A stretch of 64,000 bases of DNA from Iocasia fonsfrigidae. GTDB taxonomy: Bacteria; Bacillota; Halanaerobiia; Halanaerobiales; DTU029. This document shows, one piece after another, positions 1 through 9,998 of this stretch. Both the position numbers and the translations under genes were made by a program. The stretch covers positions 3,328,137 to 3,392,136 of the forward strand of contig NZ_CP046640.1 of the NCBI RefSeq assembly GCF_017751145.1, written 5' to 3'. Every line of letters begins with the position of its first letter. Position 1 is the stretch's first letter. Under the pieces are notes generated by a model. The model was not told the DNA's origin. It saw only the letters and a list, made by a program, of their open reading frames with translations, and ran no database searches.

Positions 1-262
1 CACCTATAATCTGTTCATTAAACCTTATTGGAAGATTGATACCAGGTTTAACCCCCTTAAAGCCAGCTATATCTTTATCTTTTATGATCACCATTTTACC
101 AGTTTTAACTACTTCTGCCGCACCCTTATGATACATATTTATTCTTTCTTGATTCCCACTAGCAATAATTATACCGTTGTAGTCCATTATATTAATGTTT
201 TTGCCTAATACATCCATAGTATTTTTAACTATTTTTTTTGCTAAATCCATGGTTAATTTCAC
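1..262 (-). CDS. CdaR-like sugar diacid regulator, N-terminal part (runs off window)
   Basis: The minus strand reads open from a GTG at 262 to the window edge. The first 87 residues begin MVKLTMDLAKKIVKNTMDVL and continue with NIMDYNGIIIASGNQERINMYHKGA-type sequence. This is the putative sugar-diacid recognition domain found at the N-terminus of CdaR family regulators, which activate glycerate, galactarate or glucarate catabolism. An AGAGGG stretch about 9 nt upstream of the GTG can serve as ribosome binding site; an in-frame ATG four codons later is the alternative start. The helix-turn-helix expected at the C-terminus lies outside the window, so the effector and the targets cannot be judged. 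Confidence 0.75.
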   Translation of the reverse strand, partial: MKLTMDLAKKIVKNTMDVLGKNINIMDYNGIIIASGNQERINMYHKGAAEVVKTGKMVIIKDKDIAGFKGVKPGINLPIRFNEQIIG

Positions 263-369
263 AATAGTACACCCTCTTAGAAACAATCTATTTGCAATAT
301 AATATACCGTTAATCTTATGTTCTATAATAAATCTATATTACTTCCGCTTAAACCCTAAATGCTGTGTA

Positions 370-538
370 AGCCAATTATATTAATGTAGCGACTTTAACT
401 TTTTGTGGAGGCAGGACGCCGGAACATTAGAAGCACGGCTTAAAACCTTGTTTCGTAGCGCGGCTCTATGCTATGAAGTAATAGAGGACGAAAGCAGGAC
501 GCTGAAGCGAACGACAAGCGGAGTTAATATAATTGGCT
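370..538 (+). repeat. Structured repeat, copy A
   Basis: Perfect 15-bp inverted arms at 370-384 and 524-538 (left arm AGCCAATTATATTAA) enclose a GC-richer core. The core begins TAGCGACTTTAACTTTTTGT, carries the hairpin GGCAGGACGCC, and ends with a second hairpin AGCAGGACGCT followed by GCGAACGACAAGCGG. The same core occurs at 33762-33885 (copy B) and, inverted, at 53307-53435 (copy C). Copy A carries roughly 46 extra bases between the two hairpins, with their own potential stem (CTCTAT...ATAGAG). No protein is evident; function unknown. Confidence 0.8.
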
Positions 539-737
539 GGAACGGAAAAGTGCAATATTTATCCTCAGGGTATATCCCCTCTATAAAATCATGACCTACT
601 ATATCTAAAACAAATACATATTGTTATTATTCTACCTTAATTATTAAATAAATATGGGGAATTTCCTGCATTACATCTTAAAAAATTTTATTTGCAAACC
701 ATTACCCATAGGTAGAAAGGTTTTAATTGTTAAACAC

Positions 738-772
738 AAAAAATACACCTCTTTTAAAGAGATGTATTTTTT
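738..772 (-). terminator. Rho-independent terminator of the AEC transporter gene
   Basis: A hairpin with arms AAATACA-CTCT and AGAG-TGTATTT and A/T runs on both sides lies about 50 bp past the stop of the 819-1766 gene. It could act on both strands. Confidence 0.75.
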
Positions 773-818
773 AATAAAAATATATAAAACCAGAAGTTCT
801 TATCCAAGACAACTTTAC

Positions 819-1766
819 TTACACAATTCCAATCGTCTTAAAGATAAATACAAAACCAGTCATAGTAAAAACTGATAACAAGGTAGTTGTCATAATAATA
901 TTAGATGAAAGCTTCTCATCCCCATTCATAGCCGCTGTCATAATATATGATACAAGTGAAGTAGGCACCCCAAATAATATATATATCAGCAGGATATCTT
1001 CATTAGAAAAGCCCAGCAGGTGTGCACAAAATACCGCAGTTGCCGGTAGAATAATCAATTTTAACATACTGGCTAATAAAGGCTGAAATAAATTTTGAAC
1101 CGATTTCTGCAAACTAAAGGTGGCACCTATTGTAATTAAAGCCAGTGGTGTTACTACTACTTCAAAGTAACCCATAGTACGTGTTAAAATTATAGGTAGG
1201 CTTAGTTCGAATCGAGAGGCAACGACACCTGCTAGTATAGCAATTATTAAAGGATTTTTGACAATGTTTGATAGCGTTTTTTTGATACTAATATTACTAC
1301 CCTTACTTGTATCAGTAACTGTTAAGACTATAACAGCAAGTATATTATATAAAGGTATAACAAAAGCCAGTACTAGCGGGGCTTTACTCCCTATTGAACC
1401 AGTTATGTTTTCCATAATTGATAAACCTATATAAAGGAAATTTCCCCTAAATGAACTATGAATAAATGCCCCTAACCTTGATCTTTCTCTGATAAAAATT
1501 AGACCTAAAATCCAGATAAAAACAACACTTAAAATAGTCCCCATAACAACAAATACAGTGAATTTAATATCAAAATAATCACTAATGGAAGTTTTCATTA
1601 CATCACGAAATAATTTAATAGGTAAAGCTATATTAAAAATAAGTTTATTGGCTGCTTTTACAAAACCGTTACCTACTATTTCTTTCTTTTTTAAGATATA
1701 ACCAGTAAACATAACCAAAAATATCGGAACTACAATACTTATACTAAATATAAAATTATCTATCAT
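819..1766 (-). CDS. AEC family (auxin efflux carrier-like) membrane transporter
   Basis: 315 residues, almost entirely hydrophobic, with about ten predicted membrane helices in the two five-helix halves typical of the AEC/bile-arsenite superfamily. The N-terminal FLVMFTGYILKKKEIV segment and the late NEDILLIYILFGVPTSLVSYIM segment match the family pattern. Bacterial members export or exchange organic acids such as malate, but substrate cannot be read from sequence. It stands alone on its strand, with the lysS terminator upstream and its own terminator downstream. The ATG follows a GAGGGAAAG ribosome binding site. Confidence 0.8.
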   Translation of the reverse strand: MIDNFIFSISIVVPIFLVMFTGYILKKKEIVGNGFVKAANKLIFNIALPIKLFRDVMKTSISDYFDIKFTVFVVMGTILSVVFIWILGLIFIRERSRLGAFIHSSFRGNFLYIGLSIMENITGSIGSKAPLVLAFVIPLYNILAVIVLTVTDTSKGSNISIKKTLSNIVKNPLIIAILAGVVASRFELSLPIILTRTMGYFEVVVTPLALITIGATFSLQKSVQNLFQPLLASMLKLIILPATAVFCAHLLGFSNEDILLIYILFGVPTSLVSYIMTAAMNGDEKLSSNIIMTTTLLSVFTMTGFVFIFKTIGIV

Positions 1767-1827
1767 ATATAAACTTTCCCTCTTTTGGATATAGTAATTA
1801 TATTATTTCAACATTTGATACAGAAAA

Positions 1828-1852
1828 ACAGAGGATCATAAAAATCCCCTGT
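1828..1852 (-). terminator. Terminator after greA-lysS
   Basis: On the minus strand ACAGGGGA and TCCTCTGT pair around a 9-nt loop, and TTTTTC follows. It lies just past the lysS stop. Confidence 0.75.
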
Positions 1853-1861
1853 CTATTGATA

Positions 1862-3334
<1,473 letters not shown>

Positions 3335-3343
3335 CTATTTCCC

Positions 3344-3829
3344 CTACCCCTTTTTTTGTTTTTTTATTGATAAAATTTCATATTCAGTAATACCAGAAGG
3401 CACTTCAACCTTTACAGTATCACCCTTTTTATGCCCCAGGATAGCTTTTCCGATTGGTGATTCATTAGATATTTTAAAATTAAGCGGGTCAGCCTCAGCA
3501 GAACCAACAATCTTATATGAAAACTCATCATTAGTATCCATATCTTTTAATTCCACAATTGTACCTAAATTAACAGTATCACCCGTAATCTCGTCATCCT
3601 TAACAATACGGGCATTTCTGAGCATGATTTCTATTTCTTTAATTCTACCTTCTATAAAGGCCTGTTCATTTTTAGCATCATCATATTCGGAGTTTTCACT
3701 AATATCACCAAATTCACGAGCTACTTTAATTCTTTTGGCTATTTCCCGCCTTTTAACATTTTTTAGATTATTAAGTTCACTCTCAAGCTTTTCATACCCT
3801 TCCTGAGTTAACAATATTTCTTCTGCCAT
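3344..3829 (-). CDS. greA: Transcription elongation factor GreA
   Basis: 161 residues, full length. GreA enters the secondary channel of RNA polymerase and stimulates cleavage of backtracked transcripts. The N-terminal coiled coil (about 1-75) carries the acidic tip segment around GDISENSEYDDAK; the C-terminal FKBP-like domain contains SPIGKAILGHKKGD. First gene of the greA-lysS unit. The ATG has an AAGGGG ribosome binding site. Confidence 0.97.
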   Translation of the reverse strand: MAEEILLTQEGYEKLESELNNLKNVKRREIAKRIKVAREFGDISENSEYDDAKNEQAFIEGRIKEIEIMLRNARIVKDDEITGDTVNLGTIVELKDMDTNDEFSYKIVGSAEADPLNFKISNESPIGKAILGHKKGDTVKVEVPSGITEYEILSIKKQKKG

Positions 3830-3870
3830 ATTTTCGACCCCTTTACAATTAATTTATCTATTATCAAAAT

Positions 3871-3898
3871 AGTGTCAAGTTATTCAATACTTGACACT
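3871..3898. repeat. Perfect inverted repeat in the greA leader
   Basis: Arms AGTGTCAAGT and ACTTGACACT (10 bp each) surround an 8-nt loop. The element lies between the -10 box and the greA start. It could be an mRNA hairpin or an operator; the following bases (ATTTTGAT) are a poor U-run, so a terminator role is doubtful. Confidence 0.7.
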
Positions 3899-3923
3899 AA
3901 TATGTATATTCTAATTATTAATT

Positions 3924-3952
3924 ATTATAAGTTACCCGTAAATATTTGTCAA
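3924..3952 (-). promoter_or_regulatory. Sigma-A promoter of greA-lysS
   Basis: On the minus strand a perfect -35 TTGACA and a perfect -10 TATAAT are separated by 17 bp. Transcription would start near 3917 and run into greA. Confidence 0.85.
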
Positions 3953-3997
3953 GGTGAGTTAAGGAAATAAGGAAATAAGCTAATAGCTATCATCTCA

Positions 3998-5089
3998 CTA
4001 GTACATCATCATCATTTTTTCTTCAGCCCTCTGCCTTATTTCAGCAATTTTATGATCAGAAAGTGCCCTTTCAAAACTCCTGAGCCCAGCTAATTTAAAA
4101 CCGTGCTTTTCTGCCATACTAGCTGTTTCTTTTACTTTTTCAACTTCAATGAATGGTCCAAGACTGTAATCCTCAAATCTACCCTCTAAAGTAAGCATCA
4201 TTGTCTCTGCCATACAGGCATAAGCAGTCTTGGGGGGATAACCAAAATTAAAATTAAAATTAACTGCCCCAGGCACCTCAACTATACCACCTTCTATTAC
4301 TAAAACATCATCCCGCTGGGTTCCCACTCTTACTGCCACATCCCGGGGGCGGGCCACATCACAGACAACTGCCCCAGGCAACAAATCAACAGGGTCTATT
4401 AAAGCGTCTACCGCCCCAGATGCACTAATAATTACTTCAGAACTACTGACAGCCTGTTTTACATCAGTTGTACAGTTTATCTCTAATTGATAATTTAAAC
4501 CCTCTATCTCTTTTTTTAACTGATTTAATCTTCCCATATCCCTACCAACAAGTATAAGCCTCTCTAAATCTGAACTTAAAACAAGACTGACTGCCCGTCC
4601 AATTGAACCAGTAGCACCGACAACAGCTGCTGTTATATCTGTTAATTGATATCCCATCTTTTTTACGGCCAGCCTGGTACCCTTAATTGCTGTAGCTACA
4701 GTGTAACTATTTCCTGTAGTAACTGGAATACCTAATTCTCTGGCAACAGTAATACCCTTATCTCCAACAACCGAGGTAAAAGCCCCCAGACCTACTATCT
4801 GAGCACCAAGTTCCCTGGCTTTTTCCCCAGCATGTATTATTTTTTTTATTACTTTGTCAGTAGGCAAACTCATCATCTGTCTGGTTGTTAAAAAACAACT
4901 AACAAAATACCCTTCAATCTCCTTACCTGTCGCCTCTGATTCTACACCTGTAATGTGAGATACCTTTAAAGCCGGTAACATCCGTGTAACCCTTTCTAAT
5001 ACATAATCTGGCAGTTTATCAGCCCAGCTATATTTCCTGCTATAATCAGTAATTTCAAGGGGGTGAATTATAAAACCAAATTTATCCAT
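3998..5089 (-). CDS. Shikimate dehydrogenase-like / acyl-ACP reductase-like oxidoreductase
   Basis: 363 residues from the ATG at 5089, which follows GGAGGATT; a longer frame to 5128 lacks such a site. A Rossmann nucleotide site is seen at AAVVGATGSIGRAVSLVL. The flanking segments (FVSCFLTTRQMMSLP, IVGLGAFTSVVGDKG, CDVARPRDVAV, NFNFGYPPKTAYACMAETM) resemble the family that includes cyanobacterial long-chain acyl-ACP reductase and clostridial proteins labelled shikimate dehydrogenase. The actual substrate is not known to me. It lies 16 bp after the quinate-dehydrogenase-like gene and is probably in one operon with it and the HTH gene. A possible acyl or aldehyde substrate is inference only. Confidence 0.7.
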   Translation of the reverse strand: MDKFGFIIHPLEITDYSRKYSWADKLPDYVLERVTRMLPALKVSHITGVESEATGKEIEGYFVSCFLTTRQMMSLPTDKVIKKIIHAGEKARELGAQIVGLGAFTSVVGDKGITVARELGIPVTTGNSYTVATAIKGTRLAVKKMGYQLTDITAAVVGATGSIGRAVSLVLSSDLERLILVGRDMGRLNQLKKEIEGLNYQLEINCTTDVKQAVSSSEVIISASGAVDALIDPVDLLPGAVVCDVARPRDVAVRVGTQRDDVLVIEGGIVEVPGAVNFNFNFGYPPKTAYACMAETMMLTLEGRFEDYSLGPFIEVEKVKETASMAEKHGFKLAGLRSFERALSDHKIAEIRQRAEEKMMMMY

Positions 5090-5105
5090 AGAATAATCCT
5101 CCTTC

Positions 5106-6029
5106 TTAAGATACAGCTTGTCTATCAAATTCTATTACTCTGGGGCTAAAACCAATCTTATCTAATAATTTTAAATAATCATCACTACTTAATTCCCCTG
5201 GTTTTTTACCAGCCAGAGTAATCAGCACACCCTCCATTACATTAGTGCCAAATGACCGGCCATTTAATTCAGGTGTTGTAGTAATTAAAGTCTTAATACC
5301 ACTTTTTTCTAGTTCAGATATATTTTCCTGAGTAACTGTATTAGTAATTATTATTTTCCCATTCATATCCTGGGGCATATATTTGCGAACAAAATGATAA
5401 TCCCCGGCAATAACATCTGCTTCCTGATAATACCTGGTATATTTTTCATCTGTATACTTTTTATCCTGATTATTCCCAGTAGGATATACCCACTCAATAG
5501 GTAATTTAGTAATTACTGGTGCAAAAGTTCTGGCTATTTTATCTAACGTCTTAAGTGAATAAATAGGCATAGGTAATCCCAGAGCAAAGATTAAATCACC
5601 AAAAATAACCTCAGCACCAAGGGAAACCAGGGCCTCTGCCATACCAAATCTATCAACAGCAGAGACCATTAAAACCTTTTTGTTAGCTAGTTTTAACCCC
5701 GTTTTTTGATCCAAAAAAGCAACAACACGCCTTTCCAGAGTATTTTTTAAACCACTACCATCTACAGCAGGGGTTTGTTTGACATCTTTAATCAGTTTTT
5801 TAGCATCCCTAAAAGTATATCTCTTTTTACCGGAATATATGTATAAATCAATACCACCTATTCCAAAGGCATCATATTTACCATCTAATTCAGTAAAGAG
5901 CCGGGCAGCTTTTTTCTTATCACCATTTGTTCCCCGTCTTTCTATGATAAATTTTTCCCCTAAAATATTGACTTCAACCCTGTGGTCACGTTTGCTTGAA
6001 CCCAGGCTAATACTTATTACTTTCTTCAC
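5106..6029 (-). CDS. Quinate 5-dehydrogenase-like protein of unknown function
   Basis: 307 residues. It resembles proteins commonly labelled quinate 5-dehydrogenase in clostridia, an unproven name. A Rossmann-like segment KKVLMVSAVDRFGMAEALVSLGAE lies near residues 118-141, but a classical GxGxxG is absent. The N-terminal part (FGIGGIDLYIYSGKKRY) is charged and soluble; no signal peptide. It sits between an HTH gene and a Rossmann oxidoreductase, all on one strand with short gaps, so the three probably act together. Confidence 0.6.
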   Translation of the reverse strand: MKKVISISLGSSKRDHRVEVNILGEKFIIERRGTNGDKKKAARLFTELDGKYDAFGIGGIDLYIYSGKKRYTFRDAKKLIKDVKQTPAVDGSGLKNTLERRVVAFLDQKTGLKLANKKVLMVSAVDRFGMAEALVSLGAEVIFGDLIFALGLPMPIYSLKTLDKIARTFAPVITKLPIEWVYPTGNNQDKKYTDEKYTRYYQEADVIAGDYHFVRKYMPQDMNGKIIITNTVTQENISELEKSGIKTLITTTPELNGRSFGTNVMEGVLITLAGKKPGELSSDDYLKLLDKIGFSPRVIEFDRQAVS

Positions 6030-6054
6030 CCTGGTTTCCCCCTTAATTATGTAT

Positions 6055-6576
6055 TTATGAAAAGGTAGTAATTATTCTCTTTATTTCTTCAGGGTTAACA
6101 TACTTATCTTCAGTAATCGGTGATTCACCTAATTCAACACCAATAACATTGCCATCAAGTAATTTATCAATTAAATCAAGCCTCATATCAGAACCTAAAA
6201 AGATTATTAAATCAAAACCCTTTAGCTTAACAAGGATCTCCATAATTTCATTAAATATCTCTACTCCCTTTTTGTTGCGAACAAATGACCATCTTTCTTC
6301 TTCAGTTAATATTAGGACATAATCAAGTCCAAAATCAACAGCAAGCTGTTGTAGGTCGTCCTTATTTTTTACAGGAAACCCAAGTAAAGCAATCTTTTTC
6401 CCCTTCCTAATCTCCCCAATACTTTCAAGCCTTGATATAAAAGTCCTTTCAACGCCTATTTCATTAGCAACCATTGATTGTGAATAGCCTTTTTCCCTTA
6501 AAGATATAACCCGTTTAATTATTCTATCAATCTTTTTATTATTAATAATCTTATTCCCAATCCTGCTAAACTTCAT
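6055..6576 (-). CDS. XRE-like helix-turn-helix regulator
   Basis: 173 residues from the ATG at 6576, which has the strong site GGGAGGTG 5 nt upstream; a longer frame to 6645 would overlap the promoter. An HTH is seen in residues about 18-48 (ISLREKGYSQSMVANEIGVE then RTFISRLESIGEIRKGK). The rest (ALLGFPVKNKDDLQQLA, GFDLIIFLGSDMRLDL) looks like an alpha/beta sensor domain I do not recognise. As first gene of the trio it is a likely local regulator. A TGTG...CACA dyad between the -10 box and the start could be its operator (inference). Confidence 0.7.
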   Translation of the reverse strand: MKFSRIGNKIINNKKIDRIIKRVISLREKGYSQSMVANEIGVERTFISRLESIGEIRKGKKIALLGFPVKNKDDLQQLAVDFGLDYVLILTEEERWSFVRNKKGVEIFNEIMEILVKLKGFDLIIFLGSDMRLDLIDKLLDGNVIGVELGESPITEDKYVNPEEIKRIITTFS

Positions 6577-6617
6577 AGCAGCACCTCCCGGCAATGTGCA
6601 CAAATACGTACACATAT

Positions 6618-6710
6618 ATTGTATCACTCCAGAAAAAAATGTCAAGAATTTCTCAATATAAGTATCTTTCTATCCTTAAGACGGTATAATATAATATAAT
6701 GTTTAAAGTA
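6618..6710. promoter_or_regulatory. Divergent promoter region, HTH trio / MurE-like gene
   Basis: Minus strand: TTGACA (6640-6645) and TACAAT (6618-6623) with 16 bp spacing, directed at the HTH gene. Plus strand: a TATAATATAATATAAT run starting at 6685, about 40 bp before the MurE-like ATG, provides -10 boxes but no clear -35. Confidence 0.65.
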
Positions 6711-6728
6711 GTATTGGGGGTTTAAATA

Positions 6729-8189
6729 ATGAAAGAGCAAATCACTAAGAATAATATTCCTGATTATACCGGTATAACCTGTGATTCAAGAGAGGTTAAA
6801 CCAGGCTTTGCCTTTGTTGCTATTAAAGGTTTTAACCGGGATGGTCATGATTATATCAATGAGGCTATTGAAAAAGGTGCCAGCGTTGTTTTTACTGAAA
6901 AAGAGCCTGTGGCAAAAACAAATAGAAACATTCCAATCATAAAAGTTCAAAACTCCAGAACGGTTTTTGCACAACTGGCTGCTGATTTTTATGAGTATCC
7001 CTCAGAGGGGCTTGAACTAATCGGTGTAACAGGTACAAATGGAAAAACAACAACAACCCATTTGATTTACCATCTATTAAATCATAATCACAAAAAAGAA
7101 AAAAAAGCCGCCGGACTTATTGGTACTGTTAAAGTGGATACAGGTCAAGAAATAATACCCGGCAAATTAACTACCCCTGCCCCGATAACTTTACAAAAAT
7201 ATCTGCAGGAAATGCTTAAAAACAATTTGAAATATGTTTGTATGGAGGTATCATCACATGGTATAAAATTAGATAGAATTGCAGGATGCAAATTTTCAGT
7301 TAAAGTAGGTACCAATATCAGCATTGACCACTTTGACCTACATCCTAACTTCCCTGAGTATATAAATATTAAGAAGGGGTTTTTACAGGGAAACAAAAGC
7401 AAATTAATCTTAATTAATCAGGATGACCCTTACCTTAAATCTCCTGATATACTTACTAAGAACTTATTAAACTATGGTATAGACTCTAAAGCAAATATTA
7501 GGGCAGAGAATATAGAAAAATGGAATAATGGTACCTTGTTTAACTATAGACTATGTAAACCTATCAAAATGGATAACGGAAACCTGTTATCACCATTAAG
7601 GTTTCCTATAAAAATGCACCTGCCAGGCAAACATAATATCTATAACTCCCTGGTCGCCATTAGTATTGCCCTCTTTTATGGTCTCAAGCCGACACTAATT
7701 CAGGATTTTTTTGCTAATTTTATGGGTATCTGGCGGCGCCTTCAATTTATTTATAAAAAAGACTTTATTATCTTAGATGATTGTGCACATAATCCTGGAA
7801 GTTACCAGGCAGTATTTAATGCTGTTACTAAACTAAAATATAATAAAGTCTATATAGTAAACTCCCTGCGAGGAAACAGGGGAGTTAAAATTAATAAAAA
7901 AAATGCTGAGGTAATCAGTCAATGGCTTCCACGCTTAGGGGACTACTCCCTATTTACCTCAAACTGTAATGAAGTAGTAAAAGAAATTGATAGGGTCTCA
8001 CAAAATGAAGAAGAAATCTTTTTGGAGATATTAAATAAGAATAAGATAAGATATTATCATTATAATAATTTAACCCCTGTCCTGAAAGATGTTATCTCAC
8101 AGGTGAACAGGGGCGACCTTATCTTATTATTGGGCCCACATGCCATGGACCAGGCAGGTAAGATGATCCTTAAAATAATTAAAAATTAA
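6729..8189 (+). CDS. MurE-like Mur ligase family protein (paralogue)
   Basis: 486 residues. The N-terminal domain (ITCDSREVKPGFAFVAIKGF) and ATP site TGTNGKTTTT at 101-110 follow MurE, the ligase that adds the third residue to UDP-MurNAc-dipeptide. The central part has MEVSSHG, and DHFDLH...INIKK in place of the usual DHLDYHGT-AAK segment. The C-terminal domain starts with DDCAHNPGS, closer to FolC-type wording than the DYAHTP of MurE, and I do not see the DNPR motif of diaminopimelate-adding enzymes. The gene stands alone, away from a division cluster. I read it as a divergent Mur ligase whose amino acid or substrate is unknown, rather than the essential murE. The GGGGG site is 9 nt before the ATG. 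Confidence 0.8.
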   Translation: MKEQITKNNIPDYTGITCDSREVKPGFAFVAIKGFNRDGHDYINEAIEKGASVVFTEKEPVAKTNRNIPIIKVQNSRTVFAQLAADFYEYPSEGLELIGVTGTNGKTTTTHLIYHLLNHNHKKEKKAAGLIGTVKVDTGQEIIPGKLTTPAPITLQKYLQEMLKNNLKYVCMEVSSHGIKLDRIAGCKFSVKVGTNISIDHFDLHPNFPEYINIKKGFLQGNKSKLILINQDDPYLKSPDILTKNLLNYGIDSKANIRAENIEKWNNGTLFNYRLCKPIKMDNGNLLSPLRFPIKMHLPGKHNIYNSLVAISIALFYGLKPTLIQDFFANFMGIWRRLQFIYKKDFIILDDCAHNPGSYQAVFNAVTKLKYNKVYIVNSLRGNRGVKINKKNAEVISQWLPRLGDYSLFTSNCNEVVKEIDRVSQNEEEIFLEILNKNKIRYYHYNNLTPVLKDVISQVNRGDLILLLGPHAMDQAGKMILKIIKN

Positions 8190-8198
8190 ATATCTACT

Positions 8199-9170
8199 TT
8201 AATTAGATAATTTCATCAAATAGTCCTGTAATACTTCCTTAACACTTCGATATGATTTCAAGTAGTTTAATTTTTCCTTTATTTTACTAGAATAAGGTCT
8301 ACCTTTTAAATACCAGGACAGGTGTTTTCTCATTAGAGGAATGGCCCTTTTTTCACCATAGTAATCAACAGATTTTTTCAGGTGGTAAAGCGCCATCTCA
8401 ATTATCTCCCTGTCAGTTGGTTCATCAAGCAACTCGCCTGTTTTAATGGCATGTACAGCCCGCTTGATAAGCCAGGGATTACCCTTAACCCCCCTGGCAA
8501 TCATCACAGCATCACAATTGGTTTCTTCTATCATCTTTACCGCGTCTTCAGGCTGAAAGATATCTCCATTGCCAATTACAGGTATATTCACTTTTTCCTT
8601 GACAGCTTTTATTATCTGCCAATCTGCCTTTCCACTGTAAAACTCTTCACGGGTCCTACCGTGAACAGCAACAGCCTTAACCCCCATCTCCTCGGCCAGC
8701 ACAGCTGTCTCAACTGCATTAATATGTCTGTCATCCCAACCTTTACGAATCTTAACTGTTACTGGGATGTCAACTGCAGTAACCACAGCTTTAATCAGAC
8801 TTCTGGCTTTTTTTAGATCCTTCATCAAAGCAGAACCAGAGCCATTCTTAACTATCTTGTTGGTAGGACAACCCATATTGATATCAATGATATTTACTGC
8901 ATATTTTTCCTGTATATGTGCAGCAGCCCTGGCCATAAATGCCGGATCTTCACCAAAAATTTGCACAGCAATAAAACCATCTTTTTTATTATATTCAACC
9001 AGCTCTTCTGTTTTTTCATTACCATAGGCAATCCCTTTGCTACTAACCATCTCGGTATAAAGAAGTTGGCAGCCCATATCCCTTATTATCTGTCGATAGG
9101 GGTAATCACTTACACCGGCCATCGGTGCTAAAAAAACTGGATTATCTATCTGCAAATCACCTATTTTCAT
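8199..9170 (-). CDS. dusB: tRNA-dihydrouridine synthase, DusB/NifR3 type
   Basis: 323 residues. FMN-dependent reduction of uridine to dihydrouridine in the tRNA D-loop. The TIM-barrel starts with FLAPMAGVSDYPYRQI; the catalytic cysteine lies in DINMGCPTNKIVKNGSGSAL, and the FMN phosphate segment is MIARGVKGNPWLI. It ends 10 bp from the convergent MurE-like gene and starts 17 bp after coaX. birA, coaX and dusB probably form one unit; coaX and dusB also lie near ftsH and lysS in Bacillus. Confidence 0.95.
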   Translation of the reverse strand: MKIGDLQIDNPVFLAPMAGVSDYPYRQIIRDMGCQLLYTEMVSSKGIAYGNEKTEELVEYNKKDGFIAVQIFGEDPAFMARAAAHIQEKYAVNIIDINMGCPTNKIVKNGSGSALMKDLKKARSLIKAVVTAVDIPVTVKIRKGWDDRHINAVETAVLAEEMGVKAVAVHGRTREEFYSGKADWQIIKAVKEKVNIPVIGNGDIFQPEDAVKMIEETNCDAVMIARGVKGNPWLIKRAVHAIKTGELLDEPTDREIIEMALYHLKKSVDYYGEKRAIPLMRKHLSWYLKGRPYSSKIKEKLNYLKSYRSVKEVLQDYLMKLSN

Positions 9171-9187
9171 TAATTACACCACTTTCA

Positions 9188-9961
9188 CTAATCAATTATA
9201 CCATTGAGTTTCCCTATATGGTAAAGACCTTCTAGAGTAAGGAAAGCATCTATTATATGGATTGAATCTGTCTCCTTAGCTATCAATCCTGCTAAACCAC
9301 CAGTAGCAATCACCTTTGGCTCTCCATCTATCTCTTGAATAAATCTATTAATAAGCCCTTCAACCTGTCCTACAAATCCATAGATAATCCCCGACTGTAT
9401 AGCCATAATAGTATTTTTACCAATAGCCTTTTCTGGCCTGGACAGTTCAACCCTGGGTAACTTTGCAGCATAATTAAAAAGGGCTTCTGAAGCTATACCA
9501 ATACCCGGAGCAATAGCCCCACCAATATAATCACCCTTTTTAGTAACAGCACAAAGAGTTGTGGCAGTTCCAAAATCAACAATTATTACTGGCCCACCAT
9601 ATTTCTGATAGGCTGCTATTGCGTTAACAACACGGTCAGCCCCTACTTCTCTGGGGTTTTCCATTAAAATATTCATGCTTGTTTTCACACCTGGACCAAT
9701 GATCAGGGGTTTAACCCCTATAAAAAGCTCTGCAGCTTTTTGCAGGACAGTAACTACTGGTGGGACTACACTTGAAATAATAATCCCTTTAATATCAGCT
9801 GTTTCAATTTCTGTATAAGAAAACAAATTATAGACCAGGATACCATATTCATCAGCTGTTTTATCTTTATCAGTTGATATCCTCCAATCTTTTATTAGTT
9901 CACCATCACTAAAAACCCCTAAGACAGTATTAGTATTACCAACATCAATTGTTAAAATCAT
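9188..9961 (-). CDS. coaX: Type III pantothenate kinase
   Basis: 257 residues, typical for CoaX. It phosphorylates pantothenate, the first step of coenzyme A synthesis. The ASKHA-fold phosphate loop is [15 protein letters not shown] at the N-terminus; [12 protein letters not shown] and [14 protein letters not shown] provide the pantothenate and ATP site residues. The gene is preceded by birA with a 37-bp gap and followed closely by dusB. The ATG follows AAGGGGG. Confidence 0.96.
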   Translation of the reverse strand: MILTIDVGNTNTVLGVFSDGELIKDWRISTDKDKTADEYGILVYNLFSYTEIETADIKGIIISSVVPPVVTVLQKAAELFIGVKPLIIGPGVKTSMNILMENPREVGADRVVNAIAAYQKYGGPVIIVDFGTATTLCAVTKKGDYIGGAIAPGIGIASEALFNYAAKLPRVELSRPEKAIGKNTIMAIQSGIIYGFVGQVEGLINRFIQEIDGEPKVIATGGLAGLIAKETDSIHIIDAFLTLEGLYHIGKLNGIID

Positions 9962-9998
9962 ATAAATCCCCCTTATACTTCATATTTATAAAACAGTC

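Larger units (their letters stand above)
263..818. other. Intergenic region without a credible gene
   Basis: About 555 bp between the divergent CdaR-like start and the end of the AEC transporter gene. It holds structured repeat A (370-538) and the transporter terminator (738-772). The rest is AT-rich. Two short open frames here (403-594 and 654-875, plus strand) have no ribosome binding site and no recognisable protein; the first simply reads through repeat A. Confidence 0.7.

Noticed and set aside
403-594. Open frame of 63 codons on the plus strand
   Set aside because: It reads through structured repeat A, has no ribosome binding site and no protein-like composition; copies B and C do not keep the frame.
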